Shown: one piece after another, positions 23,574-36,276 of the stretch | How positions within the stretch are numbered: position 1 is the stretch's first letter | How the letters are laid out: every line of letters begins with the position of its first letter | Position numbers and translations under genes: made by a program | Assembly: GCF_050948215.1 (NCBI RefSeq) | Contig: NC_135150.1 | Span: 15,851,943 to 15,915,942, forward strand | Length of the DNA stretch: 64,000 nt | Direction of reading: 5' to 3' | Source: Halictus rubicundus | Lineage: Eukaryota > Arthropoda > Insecta > Hymenoptera > Halictidae | The notes under the pieces: generated by a model | Databases searched by the model: none | The model's input: only the letters and a program-made list of their open reading frames with translations | Told to the model about the DNA's origin: nothing

Positions 23574-24010
23574 AAAGGAATGCATTAAAATTACGAAATA
23601 ATTAGGAAATCAATGCAGTCCATAAAAAATGAAAGAAAAAGCAAAATGAAATTCCAAAGTTTTAACATCATTTATATAAACGAATTATTGCAGGTGTTAT
23701 CAGTAGGATTGATAAGAAACGTATATATGTACACAATCTGTTCTCCACCTGCCTTATTTTTGTGTAAACGTTAGCAAAGTAGTTAGCTGTCAACGTCGTC
23801 CACGTTTTCGGTTTCGTACGTATAAACATTATAAGGAATTGTAAGCATATGTTTCTAAATTAAAGACATGATTGTATAAGATATTTCTATCAAAAACATA
23901 TGTAATAATATTTTTGTGAAAACAGATGAGTGTGCAATTTAAAATTTTTGTTTCCTTTTTGTATATAAAAATTTAATATATCAATAACCTACTGCAGATA
24001 CATTTCTACA

Positions 24011-25501
24011 ATGGAACTTAAATGTCAAATACAAACTTATGATTGGGGAAGGCATGGAATAGATAGCGCCGTTGCAGCATTAGTTAAATCTGCTAATTCG
24101 GAATTCGCGTTGGATGAGAAAACACCATATGCTGAGCTATGGATGGGTACACACTCCAATGGCCCTTCATATATGAAGGATTTAAATATTTCTTTGGAAA
24201 AATATATCAAAGAAAATAGCAATGTTTTGGGCAGTGATGTTAAAAAAATATTTGGAGAACATTTACCATTTCTTTTTAAGGTTTTATCTGTGAACAAAGC
24301 ATTGTCAATTCAGGTCCATCCGAATAAGGTATATATTTTTACCAAAACAATATTTGCTTTGTGTACTGTATTGTTGAATGTAATATACAATTCTAGGAAA
24401 AAGCAAAAGAATTACACCAGCAATATCCTAATATTTATAAAGATGCAAATCACAAGCCTGAGCTTGCAATAGCTTTGACTCCATTCGAAGCTCTCTGTGG
24501 CTTCCGTCCAGTTAGGGAGATAAAAGAATTTTTGAAAGTTCTTCCAGAGTTGCGTGCTATAATAGGAGAAGATAAAGTATTTAAATTTATGGCTACCGAT
24601 GAAGCAAACATTAGCAGAGCTTTGAAAACATGTTTCCATAGTCTCATGACCTGTGATCCTGATTTAGTAGAATTACACCTTAGAAAGTTATTGGATAGAT
24701 TATCTAATTCAGGTAACTTTGACTGTCCTATTTAGTTAAGCCTTGTAATCAACCAAATTCTTTTATTTTAGACGAGTCTATACGACAGTCTTTATACGCT
24801 AGCCTGTTAGAAAGACTATACTTGGATTATCCAGGAGATGTTGGATGTTTTGGCATTTATTTTTTTAATTTTATAGTAATGCAGCCAGGCGAGGCTATTT
24901 ATCTTGGTTCAAATGAACCCCATGCATATCTGTCGGGTGGTAAATATTTGATTATACATTGTACATCACGTATTTACTGTTGCATATAGTTTTAAAAGTA
25001 TATTTTCAGATTGTATAGAATGTATGGCGTGTTCTGATAATGTAGTACGTGCAGGATTGACGCCTAAATTGAAAGATGTGCCAACATTGATCGAAATGTT
25101 AACGTACACCTGTGAACCCGTTTCCGCGAAAAAATTTCAACCTTCTCGCGAAGACGATTGCACGGAAGTGTTTCGTCCTCCTGTGTTGGACTTTGCAGTT
25201 GCTAAAATTACAGTGGGTTTTTCTATATTAGAATTTTGTATTAGTAATTTTTGCTAGGCTTCTATATATGTATTGTTATGCATATACATTTTAGATACCA
25301 CCAGGAAGGTCTTCTTACGATATCATTCCTAGAAGTACAGCTAGTATTTTAATTATTATAAACGGGAAAGGTGAGATTTCACCATCAAAAGTTCTGTACA
25401 GAGGATCGGTCGTATTCATTCCAGCAAATGAAAAAATCGGAATTAAGGTTTTATGTGGATGTCATCCGATGTTAATGTTTCAAGCTTTTGTAAACGTTTA
25501 A
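24011..25501 (+). CDS. Mpi: mannose-6-phosphate isomerase (phosphomannose isomerase, type I)
   Basis: Zinc-dependent cytosolic enzyme interconverting fructose-6-phosphate and mannose-6-phosphate, supplying mannose for GDP-mannose, N-glycans and GPI anchors. Five exons: 24011-24328, 24397-24712, 24772-24939, 25010-25212 and 25295-25501, encoding 403 residues (human about 423). Expected zinc ligands are present: Gln101 and His103 in SIQVHPNK, Glu128 in NHKPELAIALTPFEA, and His262 in NEPHAYLSGDCIECMACSDN. The family signature CMACSDNVVRAGLTPK follows. The start ATG opens MELKCQIQTYDWGRHG, matching the family N-terminus. Splice sites are canonical (AAG|GTATAT, CAG|GTAACT, GTG|GTAAAT, ACA|GTGGGT). 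Divergent from RpL30 and tail-to-tail with TFIIF beta. An AATAAA at 26161 may be its polyadenylation signal. Confidence 0.96.
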
Positions 25502-26715
25502 AGGAAGTAATCCGATACAGCAACAAGCGAATACATGTGGCACTGGTTCTGTACAAAAGGCTATCATTTATCAATATTGCATCCAATAAGTATAGTTTTC
25601 ATATTTAGTAAGATCATGACACAGCAAAAGGATCATTAGTTCAATAGCACTTTTACATGCTTCTCAGTTTAAAGTGAGTAACTTATTAATCTTTGATGAA
25701 GTACCAGTAGATATAAGTAATAGCCATGAAGTTGCATTAGTAATTTATACAATAGACCATTTATATAGAATCTTGTATTTTTATCAATAGACTGCGTACC
25801 TTTTGCATATAAAGGCATTCCATAGGTTACATTATTATAAACAATAGAAAATAGAGTTGATTTGTATGTATAATATTTTTAATATTAATGCATAATTTGC
25901 TATTTCTGCCGTGATATTTTTGTACATATGTCGAAAAAATTATTTGTCTCAGTTTTAATATATTTATATAGTAAAAAAATACGTAGAAAATATTGTACTT
26001 ACATACTATTTTGATATAACAGTTGAAGACAGTGTGCAATCAACTCTAGTCAATTTTTGCGAGCTAGTACTTTCTTAATTTTGTTACATATACAGGAAGA
26101 CTGCTAAATATCTTATTAAGTGACAGTCTCCTATTTTATTACATATTATTCAAATGAAGCAATAAAATTTTATCGTATGAATACTGATTACGAAAGTAGC
26201 ATTTTTAAATTATTATTCCATACTGCTTTGTTTATGGAAAAGAATGTCAATTTATTTTACAAATCAACAAATAAAATTTGTGTTTAACACATTTTAATGA
26301 ATATGTTGTTGTTAATGCACAATCTAAGCAATATTAAAAAATCATATAACATCTACAGATGTATTGAAACTATACAATCCAATTTCTTATGAAATATAAA
26401 TACACATTTTATAAATTTACAATTTTCACTTATGTAACAATGAAAGATTTATACTATTACCATGGTACAGTAAGTTCTTTCAATTGCAAATTGTATGTAT
26501 TTAACAGGAGAAAGTAAAGGAATAAATTGTTACAATCATAATGTCTACCAAAAATTTTGTACAACCCAGAAAAAGATAATTGTAAGTGTATAAAATTGTC
26601 AGAATTATATATATTCTGCACAGCCTTGATTTCAAGATTATATAAAATATTCTATTTTCGCCTATGTTTCAATTAATCAAATGTGTGAAAAAAATGTATG
26701 TACAAGTACCATAAA
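25502..26715. other. AT-rich convergent 3' flank between Mpi and TFIIF beta
   Basis: Contains the 3'UTRs of two converging genes. Plus-strand AATAAA sites occur at 26161 and near 26270. No coding exon. Confidence 0.6.
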
Positions 26716-28094
26716 TTAATCATCATCAGAATCATCTTTCTTTTGAGCATTCTCAGCAGCTCTATCCTCATCTTTGTAATGTCTGTATTCCGGTTTCAAC
26801 TCCCACATATTTCTATGAGGATTTTTTAGATTATAATTACATACTTCATTTAATATTTCCTTCAGATATACCTGAAAAATAAAAATTAATATTCACAAAA
26901 AACTTATATATAAGTGTTACCTCTAATGCGACGCACGATTTCGCCACGAAAACAAACTGTTCCCAACATTTTTTTACTGATATTTATTGTACACTCCATA
27001 CTCTACACCTCTTGTTCTAAACTTTTTTGTCAGATGGCTGTAAGTGGGTGAAAAATCGTACGTCGTGTTAAAGGTAATATCCTGTATACACATACATGTA
27101 TACATGTTCAACTACTTAAAATAAACTAACAATTGGCTGCCTCGTAATTTTCACAAGATCTCGTATATTATAATACTGATGTTTCTCAAAGGCAGCAAAC
27201 AACATATCTAATACTGCATCCTTGTCATCTCGCATCTTTTTGCCTTCAGCCTTCTTCTTCTCTGCATATTCAATCTATAAACCACATAATTACATTAATA
27301 TAAAAGTAAATATACTATACAAATTACTACAAATAAAATACTGACATTATGTTTGTGATCAGATACAGGTTTGAAATTTTGAACTACTCTATCCAATTGC
27401 TGAACTTGTCTCTGCGGCACAGAAGCTCTTTTGATACTTTGTAATTTTAATTTCATATAACAATTATCAGCTGAAAGTAAAACAAACGCATGAATAACAT
27501 GTCCTTTAACGTTAACAGCGCATAAGTATTGTATAATAAAATCACTACCATATGGTCGACATTCTAATTTCTGTACAATTCTCCCTTCCATATAAAGTTT
27601 CTCGGTCTCAGGAACAATGGAATCTGAATTATTTGATGCTGCGAAAAAATGTACGATTTAGAAATACATATTTGAACAAAAGGTATTAGAAATCAAGTTT
27701 AGTGACTTACGTGTGACATGCGAAAATACACCTAACATTTGTTTAGTTACAGTTGTAACATCCAATCTATGTTGTTTCGGGATTTCTTCCTCTCCTGGCT
27801 CCTTCAAAGCTAAAACTGCTTCTGACAGTTTGAGAGACACTTCTGCTTTTTGACCAGGATTTCTAACATAAACCAGACACATGAAATTTAGCGTTCTCAT
27901 CAAATTAATAAGATTTAACAAAGCAATTTCAGGAGTGAAACCTACTTAGTTATCTTTAATTTCCCAACTTCTATATTGCCAGGTGCTTTCTCCCATTTAT
28001 TAGCTATGTATTTGGGTACTTTGACTAACCAAACACCTCTGCCAGCATTGCTTAAATCTAACTCCTTTTCTGTGTGCGAAGTATTTGCTGACAT
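26716..28094 (-). CDS. TfIIFbeta: general transcription factor IIF subunit beta (RAP30)
   Basis: Small subunit of TFIIF, which escorts RNA polymerase II into the preinitiation complex. Six exons on the minus strand: 28094-27946, 27862-27711, 27638-27549, 27470-27346, 27274-27131 and 26871-26716 (TAA), encoding 271 residues, close to the usual 250-277. The N-terminal dimerisation region starts at MSANTSHTEKELDLSNAG and contains VWLVKVPKYIANKWEKA. The middle has KLECRPYADNCYMKLKLQSI, read through a 78-nt intron. The C-terminal winged helix contains VLDMLFAAFEKHQYYNIRDL, then TRQPIVYLKEILNEV and the tail WELKPEYRHYKDEDRAAE, ending in an acidic DDSDDD. The start is chosen because the upstream in-frame sequence (to 28343) has no family similarity. 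Each intron was placed by alignment with the human protein as I remember it; all sites are GT/AG. Confidence 0.95.
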
Positions 28095-28431
28095 CGTATT
28101 TATTTCGATCGAAGAATTGTCTAAAAAATTAGCTACTGTATTCGTAAAACGAATAAAATTAATATTAATAAATTCTTGACACTTGATGCATTTGCATGTC
28201 ATGAATTTCTTTCTATGTATATGGGAACAACAACAATGATCAACAATTATCAAGATTGATTTAACAGTTAAAACATGTACGATGCATTGTCTGTGGCTAT
28301 AAAGAAGGTGAAAGAAGGCGACCAGAAGGAATGCTGGTCTCATTGGTTACTACATAGGTACACACACAGAGAGGAAAATATCCTCTCTGTTCGGCGTTCC
28401 CGATACAATGCTGCCCCCTACTCTGATTTTC

Positions 28432-28900
28432 AGCATGGAACAGAACCATGTTGTGCGTTCTGTTCCATGCTAAAAACAGGTCTAAGCTTCAAGTGGATCT
28501 AGTTTTAACATTTATCGTTCGTCAGCGTAGAGGGCGTAAGAAATCTAGTTGTTGCTAACGATGTCGGTATTTCAGATCATGAGACACGAAACCCTATATA
28601 CTATATGGTTTATCAATAAAAAAAAAAAAGAAACTCTATATGGTGATTGGTCAACTCCTATACCTCGTCTGTGCCGCTGCTAATGATGCAGGTAAGATGA
28701 TGCAGGTTCTGGTCTACGCTAAAAAGGTGATGCAGGTTCTGGTCCAGGCTAAGAATTAGACTAGGGGGCAGCACTATACCGGGGACACTAAAATCCCAGG
28801 CGTGGGCACTCTCCTATCCTCTCTGCCTATATCATGTCTGTGCTCTGGAGTCCCGCGGACGTGAGATAAAAAAATACATTGGGCGATTGGTGGTCTAGTA
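28432..28900. repeat. decayed repeat cluster (family M) with a perfect 15-bp hairpin
   Basis: AGCATGGAACAGAAC (28432-28446) is the exact reverse complement of 28457-28471. GATGCAGGTTCTGGTC is repeated about 31 bp apart near 28698 and 28729. A reversed copy of the 21.2/21.5-kb block (GCGGACGTGAGATAAAAAAA, TACATTGGGCGATTGG) lies near 28855-28895. It occupies the head-to-head spacer between TFIIF beta and NME7, and no gene is seen in it. Confidence 0.6.
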
Positions 28901-29157
28901 ACATGCCTTTTGTCTGTGCTAAAATCCTGACAATGAGCTGAATGGATTTCTCTCTCAGCTGTTCATTGATTACTATCGAACCGTTGTCATAGCTACATAC
29001 ATTTGTTGTTCATTGAGTGCTACAATACCTACAGTTACTATGTTGTTTAAATATATACAATATATTTCATTGAAGTATGAGTAGATAGAACGTAAAAACG
29101 ATAATTAAACGAATATTGAACGTAACCTTGCTTACCAAATAAATTTTGATTGCAATA

Positions 29158-30864
29158 ATGTCGGTGGAGCATAACGAAAAATATATTTTCGAGGCTGAGT
29201 GGTATGATAAAATAGCAAGTATCTTGAAGAATTTTTATTTGTATTATTATCCGTACGATAACACCGTTGAATTGGTACGTGTTTCCTGATTTTGTTATTT
29301 GAATGACTTAAAAATCAGATTTTGATCTTATTTTATTTTGTAGTTTGATATAAAAGCAAGGAAAACGTTTCTAAGGAGAACGAAATGCGAGGGTATAAAG
29401 GCAGATGATTTTTACGTGGGCGCAATTGTAACCATTTTTTCACGAAATATAAAAATAACGGATTACGCGGATTGTACTACGCGAAAAAAATTACAAACCA
29501 AAATGCAGAAGTATTTTTATTGCCTTGAATATTAAATGGTGTTTAAAATATGTTATCAGTTGTTATCATTGGTAAGATATAATTTTTTTAGAACATTTGC
29601 AATGGTAAAGCCAGATGCTCTGGACCACTTAGGAGAGATATTAAAGCGCATAGCCTCCTGTGACTTCCACATTGCCAACATTAAAATGGTCAAATTGACA
29701 CAAGACGATGCAACAACATTTTATCAAGACAGAGAGAGTACAGATACAGCGTAATACATAAATTCATTCTCCTATGTGCTTCTAATTTTTAAATGCAAAT
29801 TCTATCTTTCATATTTTTCAATTAGGTATGTTACAAATCATCTTATCTCCGGACCTATTGTAGCTTTAGAATTATTGGGTGATCATGCAATTACACGTTG
29901 GCTAGAAGTAATTGGACCAGATGATAGCGAGGAAGCTCGTTCTAAAGTTCCAAATTCTCTCAGAGCTTGTTACGGTAAAGACAGTGTTCACAATGCTTTG
30001 CATGGTTCTCTGAATGAAGAAAATGCAGAGAAAGTTCGTATTATCTTTTACTATTGTTTTAAGTATATGTACATATTATGCCTCCTTGTTTTTTTAGGAA
30101 TTACAATTCTTCTTTCCCGATTCAAAAAGCAAAAAGAAGGGCCCGGCAAATACAGCCACTTTAAAAGACTGCACTTGCTGTATTATTAAGCCACATGCTG
30201 TGCAAGCTAAGCTAACAGGTGTGCAAAAATATATTTCTAACTATAATGTATATCATTGTATTGTATCATTATTTTTTTTTCTCTGTTATAGGGGACATTA
30301 TTAATGACATTCAAAAAGCAGGTTACACAATTTCTGCCATACAACAATTTAATGTTAACCCATTTGACGCAGAAGAATTTTTAGAAGTGTACAAGGGGGT
30401 GCTCTCGGATTATGGGGTGTGTAAAAATATTACTGACCTATCTCGTTTTGGAAGCACTGTTAACAAATATGGTTTTAGGCTATGGTAGGAGAATTACAAT
30501 CTGGTCCATGCATTGTAATGGAATTAAAGCACAAAGATCAAACATTCGATGTACAAGGAGAATTCAGGAAATGGTGTGGTCCTATGGACCCAGTAAGTAT
30601 ACGTGTCTGTTCATTAAATTCATAGTATTCACGGTCTTGTTGTTTGCAGGATATAGCGCGACAAGTTAGACCGAACACCCTTCGAGCTAAATACGGAAAG
30701 ACAAAAGTACAAAACGCTATACATTGTTCTGATTTACCCGAAGATGGAAGTTTAGAGGTAATGAAGTATATATTTACGTATACAGCAAAATGAAATACTA
30801 GTTAAACAAACTAATTAATTTTTTACAGGTGGAGTACTTCTTCAAGATTCTTGATAACAGTTAA
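29158..30864 (+). CDS. NME7: nucleoside diphosphate kinase homolog 7 (NME7 type, DM10 + two NDK domains)
   Basis: Two-headed NDK-family protein associated with the gamma-tubulin ring complex, centrosome and ciliary axoneme. Nine exons: 29158-29274, 29344-29510, 29592-29750, 29826-30033, 30098-30218, 30292-30416, 30479-30592, 30650-30757 and 30829-30864, encoding 384 residues (human 376). Residues 1-94 are the DM10 domain (FEAEWYDKIASIL, RKTFLRRTKCEG). NDK domain 1 starts at KTFAMVKPDAL and keeps the active-site His207 in HNALHGS. NDK domain 2 starts at CTCCIIKPHAV and keeps His362 in KVQNAIHCSDLPEDG. The C-terminus VEYFFKILDN matches the family. The end of exon 3 (ACAGC|GTAATA) is the least certain junction; it gives one residue fewer than human there. 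AATAAA lies 124 nt after the stop. Confidence 0.95.
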
Positions 30865-30987
30865 ACACAAAACGAATAATACAGAAAATGCCACCATTTG
30901 CCTTAAATAAGGAACATGAACCGTACTAATTTTGGACCCAATTATTTATAATGACTCAGAATGTAATAGTTATTTCCACTTTTTGAT

Positions 30988-30993
30988 AATAAA
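30988..30993 (+). terminator. polyadenylation signal of NME7
   Basis: AATAAA (in GATAATAAAAAATATT) 124 nt beyond the NME7 stop codon, the first good signal downstream. Confidence 0.6.
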
Positions 30994-32335
30994 AAATATT
31001 GAAGGCATTTCTTGAACTTCGCTGTTAATTGATTAATAATCGACCTGTTTTTTTTTAAACTGGTTTTGTAGCAGCTTCAACTGTAGTAGATACAAATATT
31101 AATTGTTAAATTAGGTCGAATACATTATAATTAATAATGTACTTACGATACTTTCACAGCTTTTAGGAGATTGAGCTGATTAAGGAGATTTTGGAAGAAC
31201 TAATTAAATCTTCGAATAAGTTTCGTGACAAAATTAACTTATTTTTAACAGAGATATTTAAACAGTAACTGTCACAAGATACTTCGTTAACGCGTAGATA
31301 TCTCTTCTCATAGTGATCTGGTTGCACCATCGTCGGCGAAGAAGAAAGTGTCAGAGCGGTGTCACATATTAAAATTCTGCAATCGATTGCCTTTAATGGC
31401 AGCCCATCCATTCCGAATCCGCCACGCGCCTGTGCTTATCCCGACTTAATAACGGCGTAATGATGTATGTCAAGGATCTGCGGCGCCTTTCGTGATGAAA
31501 AGTCGCGAAGATGCGACTGCCCCGAACGAATAGGTGAAAAGATCCTTTTATTTCTCAGCGTTTATCGCAATTCCTCGAACTGAAACCGTTGAAACTTCTA
31601 ATTAAATCCGCTTTAATGTCCCGCGGCGGTACGGAAATCACGGACTGCTGGAGACCAGGACCATTAACGCAGTCGCAAAATTATTTACGATACTAGAAAT
31701 ATCCTGAATCGCGAACTGCTTGCTATTTATTCGGTTATCAACGTACAAAATCAACAGAAATTTATGACGCGTGACCCAATAAAGCCTCGACACCTATAAA
31801 GAAAAACGTTCTCTTGATGCGGATAACTGCGTATAACGCAGCAACCAATTTGCTTAAATTTTTACCCAGTAAAATAGGAGACGTGATTAGACATAATTTT
31901 ATTAATAACTGAAAAATGCATTCGTTCATACATAGTTGTTCTACTTCGTGTGAGTGAATGTGAAACATTGATTATAGATTTTCATTACCAATAATTTAGT
32001 CATTGACAATCCCGAAAATCAGCATCTTCGAGGTCTTCGTTTCTGTGATCGAATCGGGTGCACCCTTTCCCACGTCCGCTCGAGAAAAAGTACTGTAGTG
32101 CTCGCCTAAATTTTGCTAAATCTGTTACGCTTACGTTTGCACGACGCAGCCCCACTCTTCAGCTACCGCTTAGCGCCTCGACCTCTGCCGGAGCCTTGTC
32201 TCTGAAAACAAGGAAAGGAAACGAAACTGTTAATGGAAAGGAGACAGACGTACTTCAAGGAGGCGACAAGATGCGCGATAAAGAAAATTTCGTGTTCAGT
32301 CATTTTTGTCTTACCCTTTCAAATTTAGTACCAAT
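30994..32335. other. start of an 18.6-kb gene desert
   Basis: No coding exon recognised. AT-rich with a CpG-richer patch at 31.4-31.7 kb. Short open frames only. Confidence 0.45.
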
Positions 32336-32680
32336 GGATTGTTGAGATTTTTCTGGTTAAAATGAGTCCAAACATGACGTAGATCGGTCTACTTTTAAAG
32401 ACTTCGTACATAAGACGTACTGTTTGTTCGCCGGATGATGATTAGGCGAAGTGTTTACGTGCTCAATCTATCCTGGCTCCCCCACCATAACTTCGTTCTT
32501 CGTCATCGCCTTCGGACAATGCGTGCAACGATAGGGGAGCCAGAATAGAGCAAGAACGTAAACACTTAGCCTAATCATCATCCGACGGACGGACAGTACG
32601 TCTTACGTGCGAAGTCCTTAAAAGTAAACCGATTTACGTCATGTTTGGACTCATTTTAACCAGAAGAATCTTAACAATCC
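32336..32680. mobile_element. foldback element with ~150-bp arms, family I
   Basis: The left arm begins GGATTGTTGAGATTTTTCTG, and the right arm ends CAGAAGAATCTTAACAATCC. The arms stay complementary through GTTAAAATGAGTCCAAACAT, GGATGATGATTAGGC, GTGTTTACG and TGGCTCCCC to a short centre near 32500. Similarity extends a few bases further out (GTACCA / TGGTAC). No open frame of note and no clear target duplication. In single-stranded form it would make one long hairpin. Confidence 0.85.
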
Positions 32681-32692
32681 GCTGGTACCACA

Positions 32693-33810
32693 ATTGGAAA
32701 GGTAAAACAAAATTTTTTTTGTCTCGCTTTTGTTCACTGTATCTATTCTCTTACTTCGTCGAGCTTAAAAAATTAAGAGAAAACCGACGGACTTTAAAAC
32801 TGTTGGTGGTATGTGCTGAAGATTCTTTAAATATTTTCGCTCAACTAGAACTTGCGACCGCTTCGAAAAAAGAGTGGTTTAGCAATGCGAGTTGCACTCG
32901 TCAAACGCCTATGTTAAGTTTCACGAATTCAGACAAATCGTTTCGCGGGCATACCGATTCAACGATGCTCAGAAACTGCAACGGCAAAAAGAATCGCAAA
33001 TGAGAAACCGGAATACTCCCTTAAGCGAGCACTACGGTGCTTTCCCGCGCGCAACAACCCCGGAAAAATGGCCGAACCGGTTTCCGTTATCGGTCACGCT
33101 TCTGTCAATGGAAGAGGCGCGAATCGGCGCGATGGTTCGCGGTCACGCTCGTCCACACGATTGGCGGTATTAGAATACTTGCGCTTATTTTCGTGCCGGT
33201 CTTGCCGCGACGATCGGCTCGGACCAGTAGTGCGCTCGACGGCGCGCGGAACGGACCCAACGGCACTCTTCTGGGTTCTCGAAAAACCGTTCTTGCTCGA
33301 AACCTTCGGTCCGAGACACGGATCGATCGAAATCGTTTTTCTTCGCGATTGAAAAATTCGCCTTTCGCATCCAAGTTTCAATCCGGTGGAAACGTAGCGT
33401 CTCTGTTTATCCTTCTTTGCTTTTCTTTTTTTTTTTTTTTTTGGTGCAGTGGTGATCTCAGGAACATTTTTACAAGTAGGTCCTCCGCGTGGGCGAAGAA
33501 TTCTTGATCACAGGAATTCACGCCGCAGGCACGTGTGTCGCTTCCGGAGCTTCGATCACAGTAAGTCGTCCCCGTTCTGGTCTCCGACTTAGGCGAAATA
33601 ATAATAAGTATCGTGTGCTCTAACCGTGCTGCACCGTGTTGTATGGAATAAATAAATTTTTTCAGTCGAGGCATTGTTCGGTCCTATTCTCCGACAAACC
33701 GGTTTGTCTGCTATCCGAAAAATAAAAACGGGAGGCTGTGGGTTTGGAGTTTTTGCGCAGCTGAAAATTTTCGGCGACCCATTCTGCGTGTTAATAAATT
33801 CGGCAGTTTT
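32693..33810. other. gene-free stretch with a CpG-rich island at 33.0-33.6 kb
   Basis: The island keeps several overlapping frames open on both strands (up to 156 codons), all Arg/Ser-rich and without domain similarity, which fits CpG-rich non-coding DNA. A T-tract follows at 33424-33442. It might be a distal promoter or a 5'UTR exon, but no gene can be attached to it. Confidence 0.4.
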
Positions 33811-34014
33811 AACTGGACTGCGAATTTTATGCGTTTATGACAAAAATGGGTAACCACAATTTAAAGTAGTGGACATATTAAAAAGATCTAAGAGTATCAG
33901 CGTATTGGTTTCAATTAAATAATTAAAAACAGAAATAAATTTTTATTTCGCTCCTGTGTCTTGCAATCGATACAAACATTTTTTTATTTTCCATAAAGAT
34001 CCGCAGTCTAGTTG
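33811..34014. mobile_element. MITE family K (copy 2)
   Basis: Inverted ends AACTGGACTGCGAATTTTAT and AAGATCCGCAGTCTAGTT, about 204 bp. The body is AT-rich and includes GACAAAAATGGG as in other copies. Confidence 0.75.
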
Positions 34015-36276
34015 TAACTTTCAGGGAGAACAACAGTCTAGTTCGAATTTATGTTTCGTTTTTGCAATCACCTGATTGGCGTGAACGACGTTAGTGAAAA
34101 TTACGAGATTTATAAACAGTCTTTGTGTCTCGTGTTGATTACCTCAATTGAATTAAGCATTTTTTGATTATCATTCGCTTAAACCATGATAGAGTTAGTG
34201 ATTAGAGTTGTTGGCTGCGTTCAAATTTAATGGGAAACATTGCTGCAAATCCGAGCTATTGTGTACATTAACTACACTTTGCCGTGGCGTTGAAAATGAG
34301 ACTTAATTGCATAGATCAAATTAAAACCACGGCCGCGTTGTCACGCTAAAAGTAAGCGAGGAAGTCAGTCGTTTGGGCGAAGCAATTAACAATAATTGAG
34401 AACAACGTTATTATTGAAAACCGCAACTGCCTTATTAATCGAACATTGCGTTGTGCACTTTAATACGCTCGCCAAGAAAATTTAAATTGTGAATTTAAAG
34501 TTTCACGACCGTTTAAATAAGTGGTCGTACACTAAACCTGTTATATCTGAATATTATAGTCATTTACCGTACGCGAAGAATGGAATTCCCACGCCGGTAT
34601 TGCAATTACGAATGTAGCAATTTATTGTTTATTTATTTCCGTATTATTGTCTCAATTCATCGACGCGGCTCGTCGATTAATGTATTTTATCGCGAACGGG
34701 CGTAAAAGGTACGAAAACGGTCCTCATCGATGACGTATTGAATCAGCAAAACTTCTCCATGCCGAAGACAGCAGCGACGCGTGTCTGCGAGTACTAATAA
34801 TGTAATTTGTGAGTTCCTTTCAATGCTCCCGGCCGCCTTCGTAGCCGTGCCGGAGGCAATAGGCAAGAATTTTTAATAAAGCGATACTTCTGACAGAGAT
34901 CAATGTCTGCGACATTCACCGAACCTCAATATTTCTATCCAATCGGTTGCTATGCAAGTTTTTCAACTTTGCAAGTAATTCTGATACGCTATTTTTACCA
35001 ATCGACAGATTTTTTACAGTTCTAGCATAACCAACTACCCCCGTGTCTCGACCCCCTCCCCCCCCATTTAATCGCATACTTTTCAAGCACCAAAAATCTT
35101 TAAATTCTAATCTTTAGACTTAATTCTTTAGATTCCAAAAATCTGTAAATTTTGAAATTCTACGTTAACACGTTCTTTCGTAATTTTTGAAAGTCTATGG
35201 TCCGAGGCTAAGGATTTTTTGATAGATCCATCGACAGTTTTAATTTTACGACATAGCCAAATGATGTGATTATGAAAGTCACTCACCCCCGGCAAGCGAC
35301 GCTCCTCTTTTCTCCTGCTGGAGACGGTTAGGATTCTCTCGGATCGTTACACAACCCTAAGTTACGTGCGCCATTGAACTGTCCAATGCCTAGCCATAGG
35401 TTTGCCCATCTGTGGAAGACACACTCTACAACCATTTACAGATTAGTTAGGAATTGCGCAAGGGAGAAATTCTCGAAGAGTCGAGTCTCCTTTCCTCGAC
35501 ACCCTGGTTCTGTACATGAAGTGAATACCACTCGACGACGAGTTACACCCCAACATCTGGAGGAACGAGCTGACGCCTCGGCACTTCAACGATGTAATTG
35601 AATATAGGCCCAATTTGCTCGTTCAGCTCTCGGAAGGCGGCCGAATTTTTGATGACACGCGACGGTGCCTAGGTCGAATCCATTACTTGTCAATTTTTCA
35701 AGTTTTCTTCCCCGTGACAGGTGAATCTCCTTTTATGCACGTTTGACATTTTAACGATTCGTCCACCGTCGGTTGCTTGATAGTCCTTTATAAATCGAAG
35801 ATAAATAATTCAGGATTTTTAATGATTCCCACAATAGCGACAGCGACTACGCTCGTTAACTAATGAGTCATCTTATTACTTAACATGTGGAATTAGTCGC
35901 TGGAAGACGGAAAGTTAGATAATGTCTTTAGAAATCTTCGTTAAGCGACATCGATAAATGTCGACTGATCGAACGTCTCTTGCGAAACTATTTTATTTTG
36001 TCAGTCGAAAATGATAATTTAACTTTTTTACGGTTTTCGCAACGGGAGGATGCGTGTAATTAAATTTTGCCTCAGATCTCTAAGCATCGAAACAGATTTA
36101 AAAATGTGCTTTAAAGACACCTGGATCTTTTTAAACAAAGAAAAGAAACAAAAAAAAAATATATGTTGTTTAAGGGAATTTGTACTGTATTTGTTGTGAC
36201 TAAAAGCTTCGCATTTTTCATTTTACTATACGGATCTGATGAGATACAACGTGGTTCCAGAAAAATCGGTGAAGTT
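34015..36276. other. gene-free stretch
   Basis: AT-rich, apparently single-copy DNA with short random open frames. A poly-C tract occurs near 35050. No RNA gene or element recognised. Confidence 0.4.

Noticed and set aside
28095..28343. 83-residue upstream in-frame extension of TFIIF beta
   Set aside because: Open by chance; the sequence before MSANTSHTEKELDL has no TFIIF likeness and is hydrophobic/Cys-rich.
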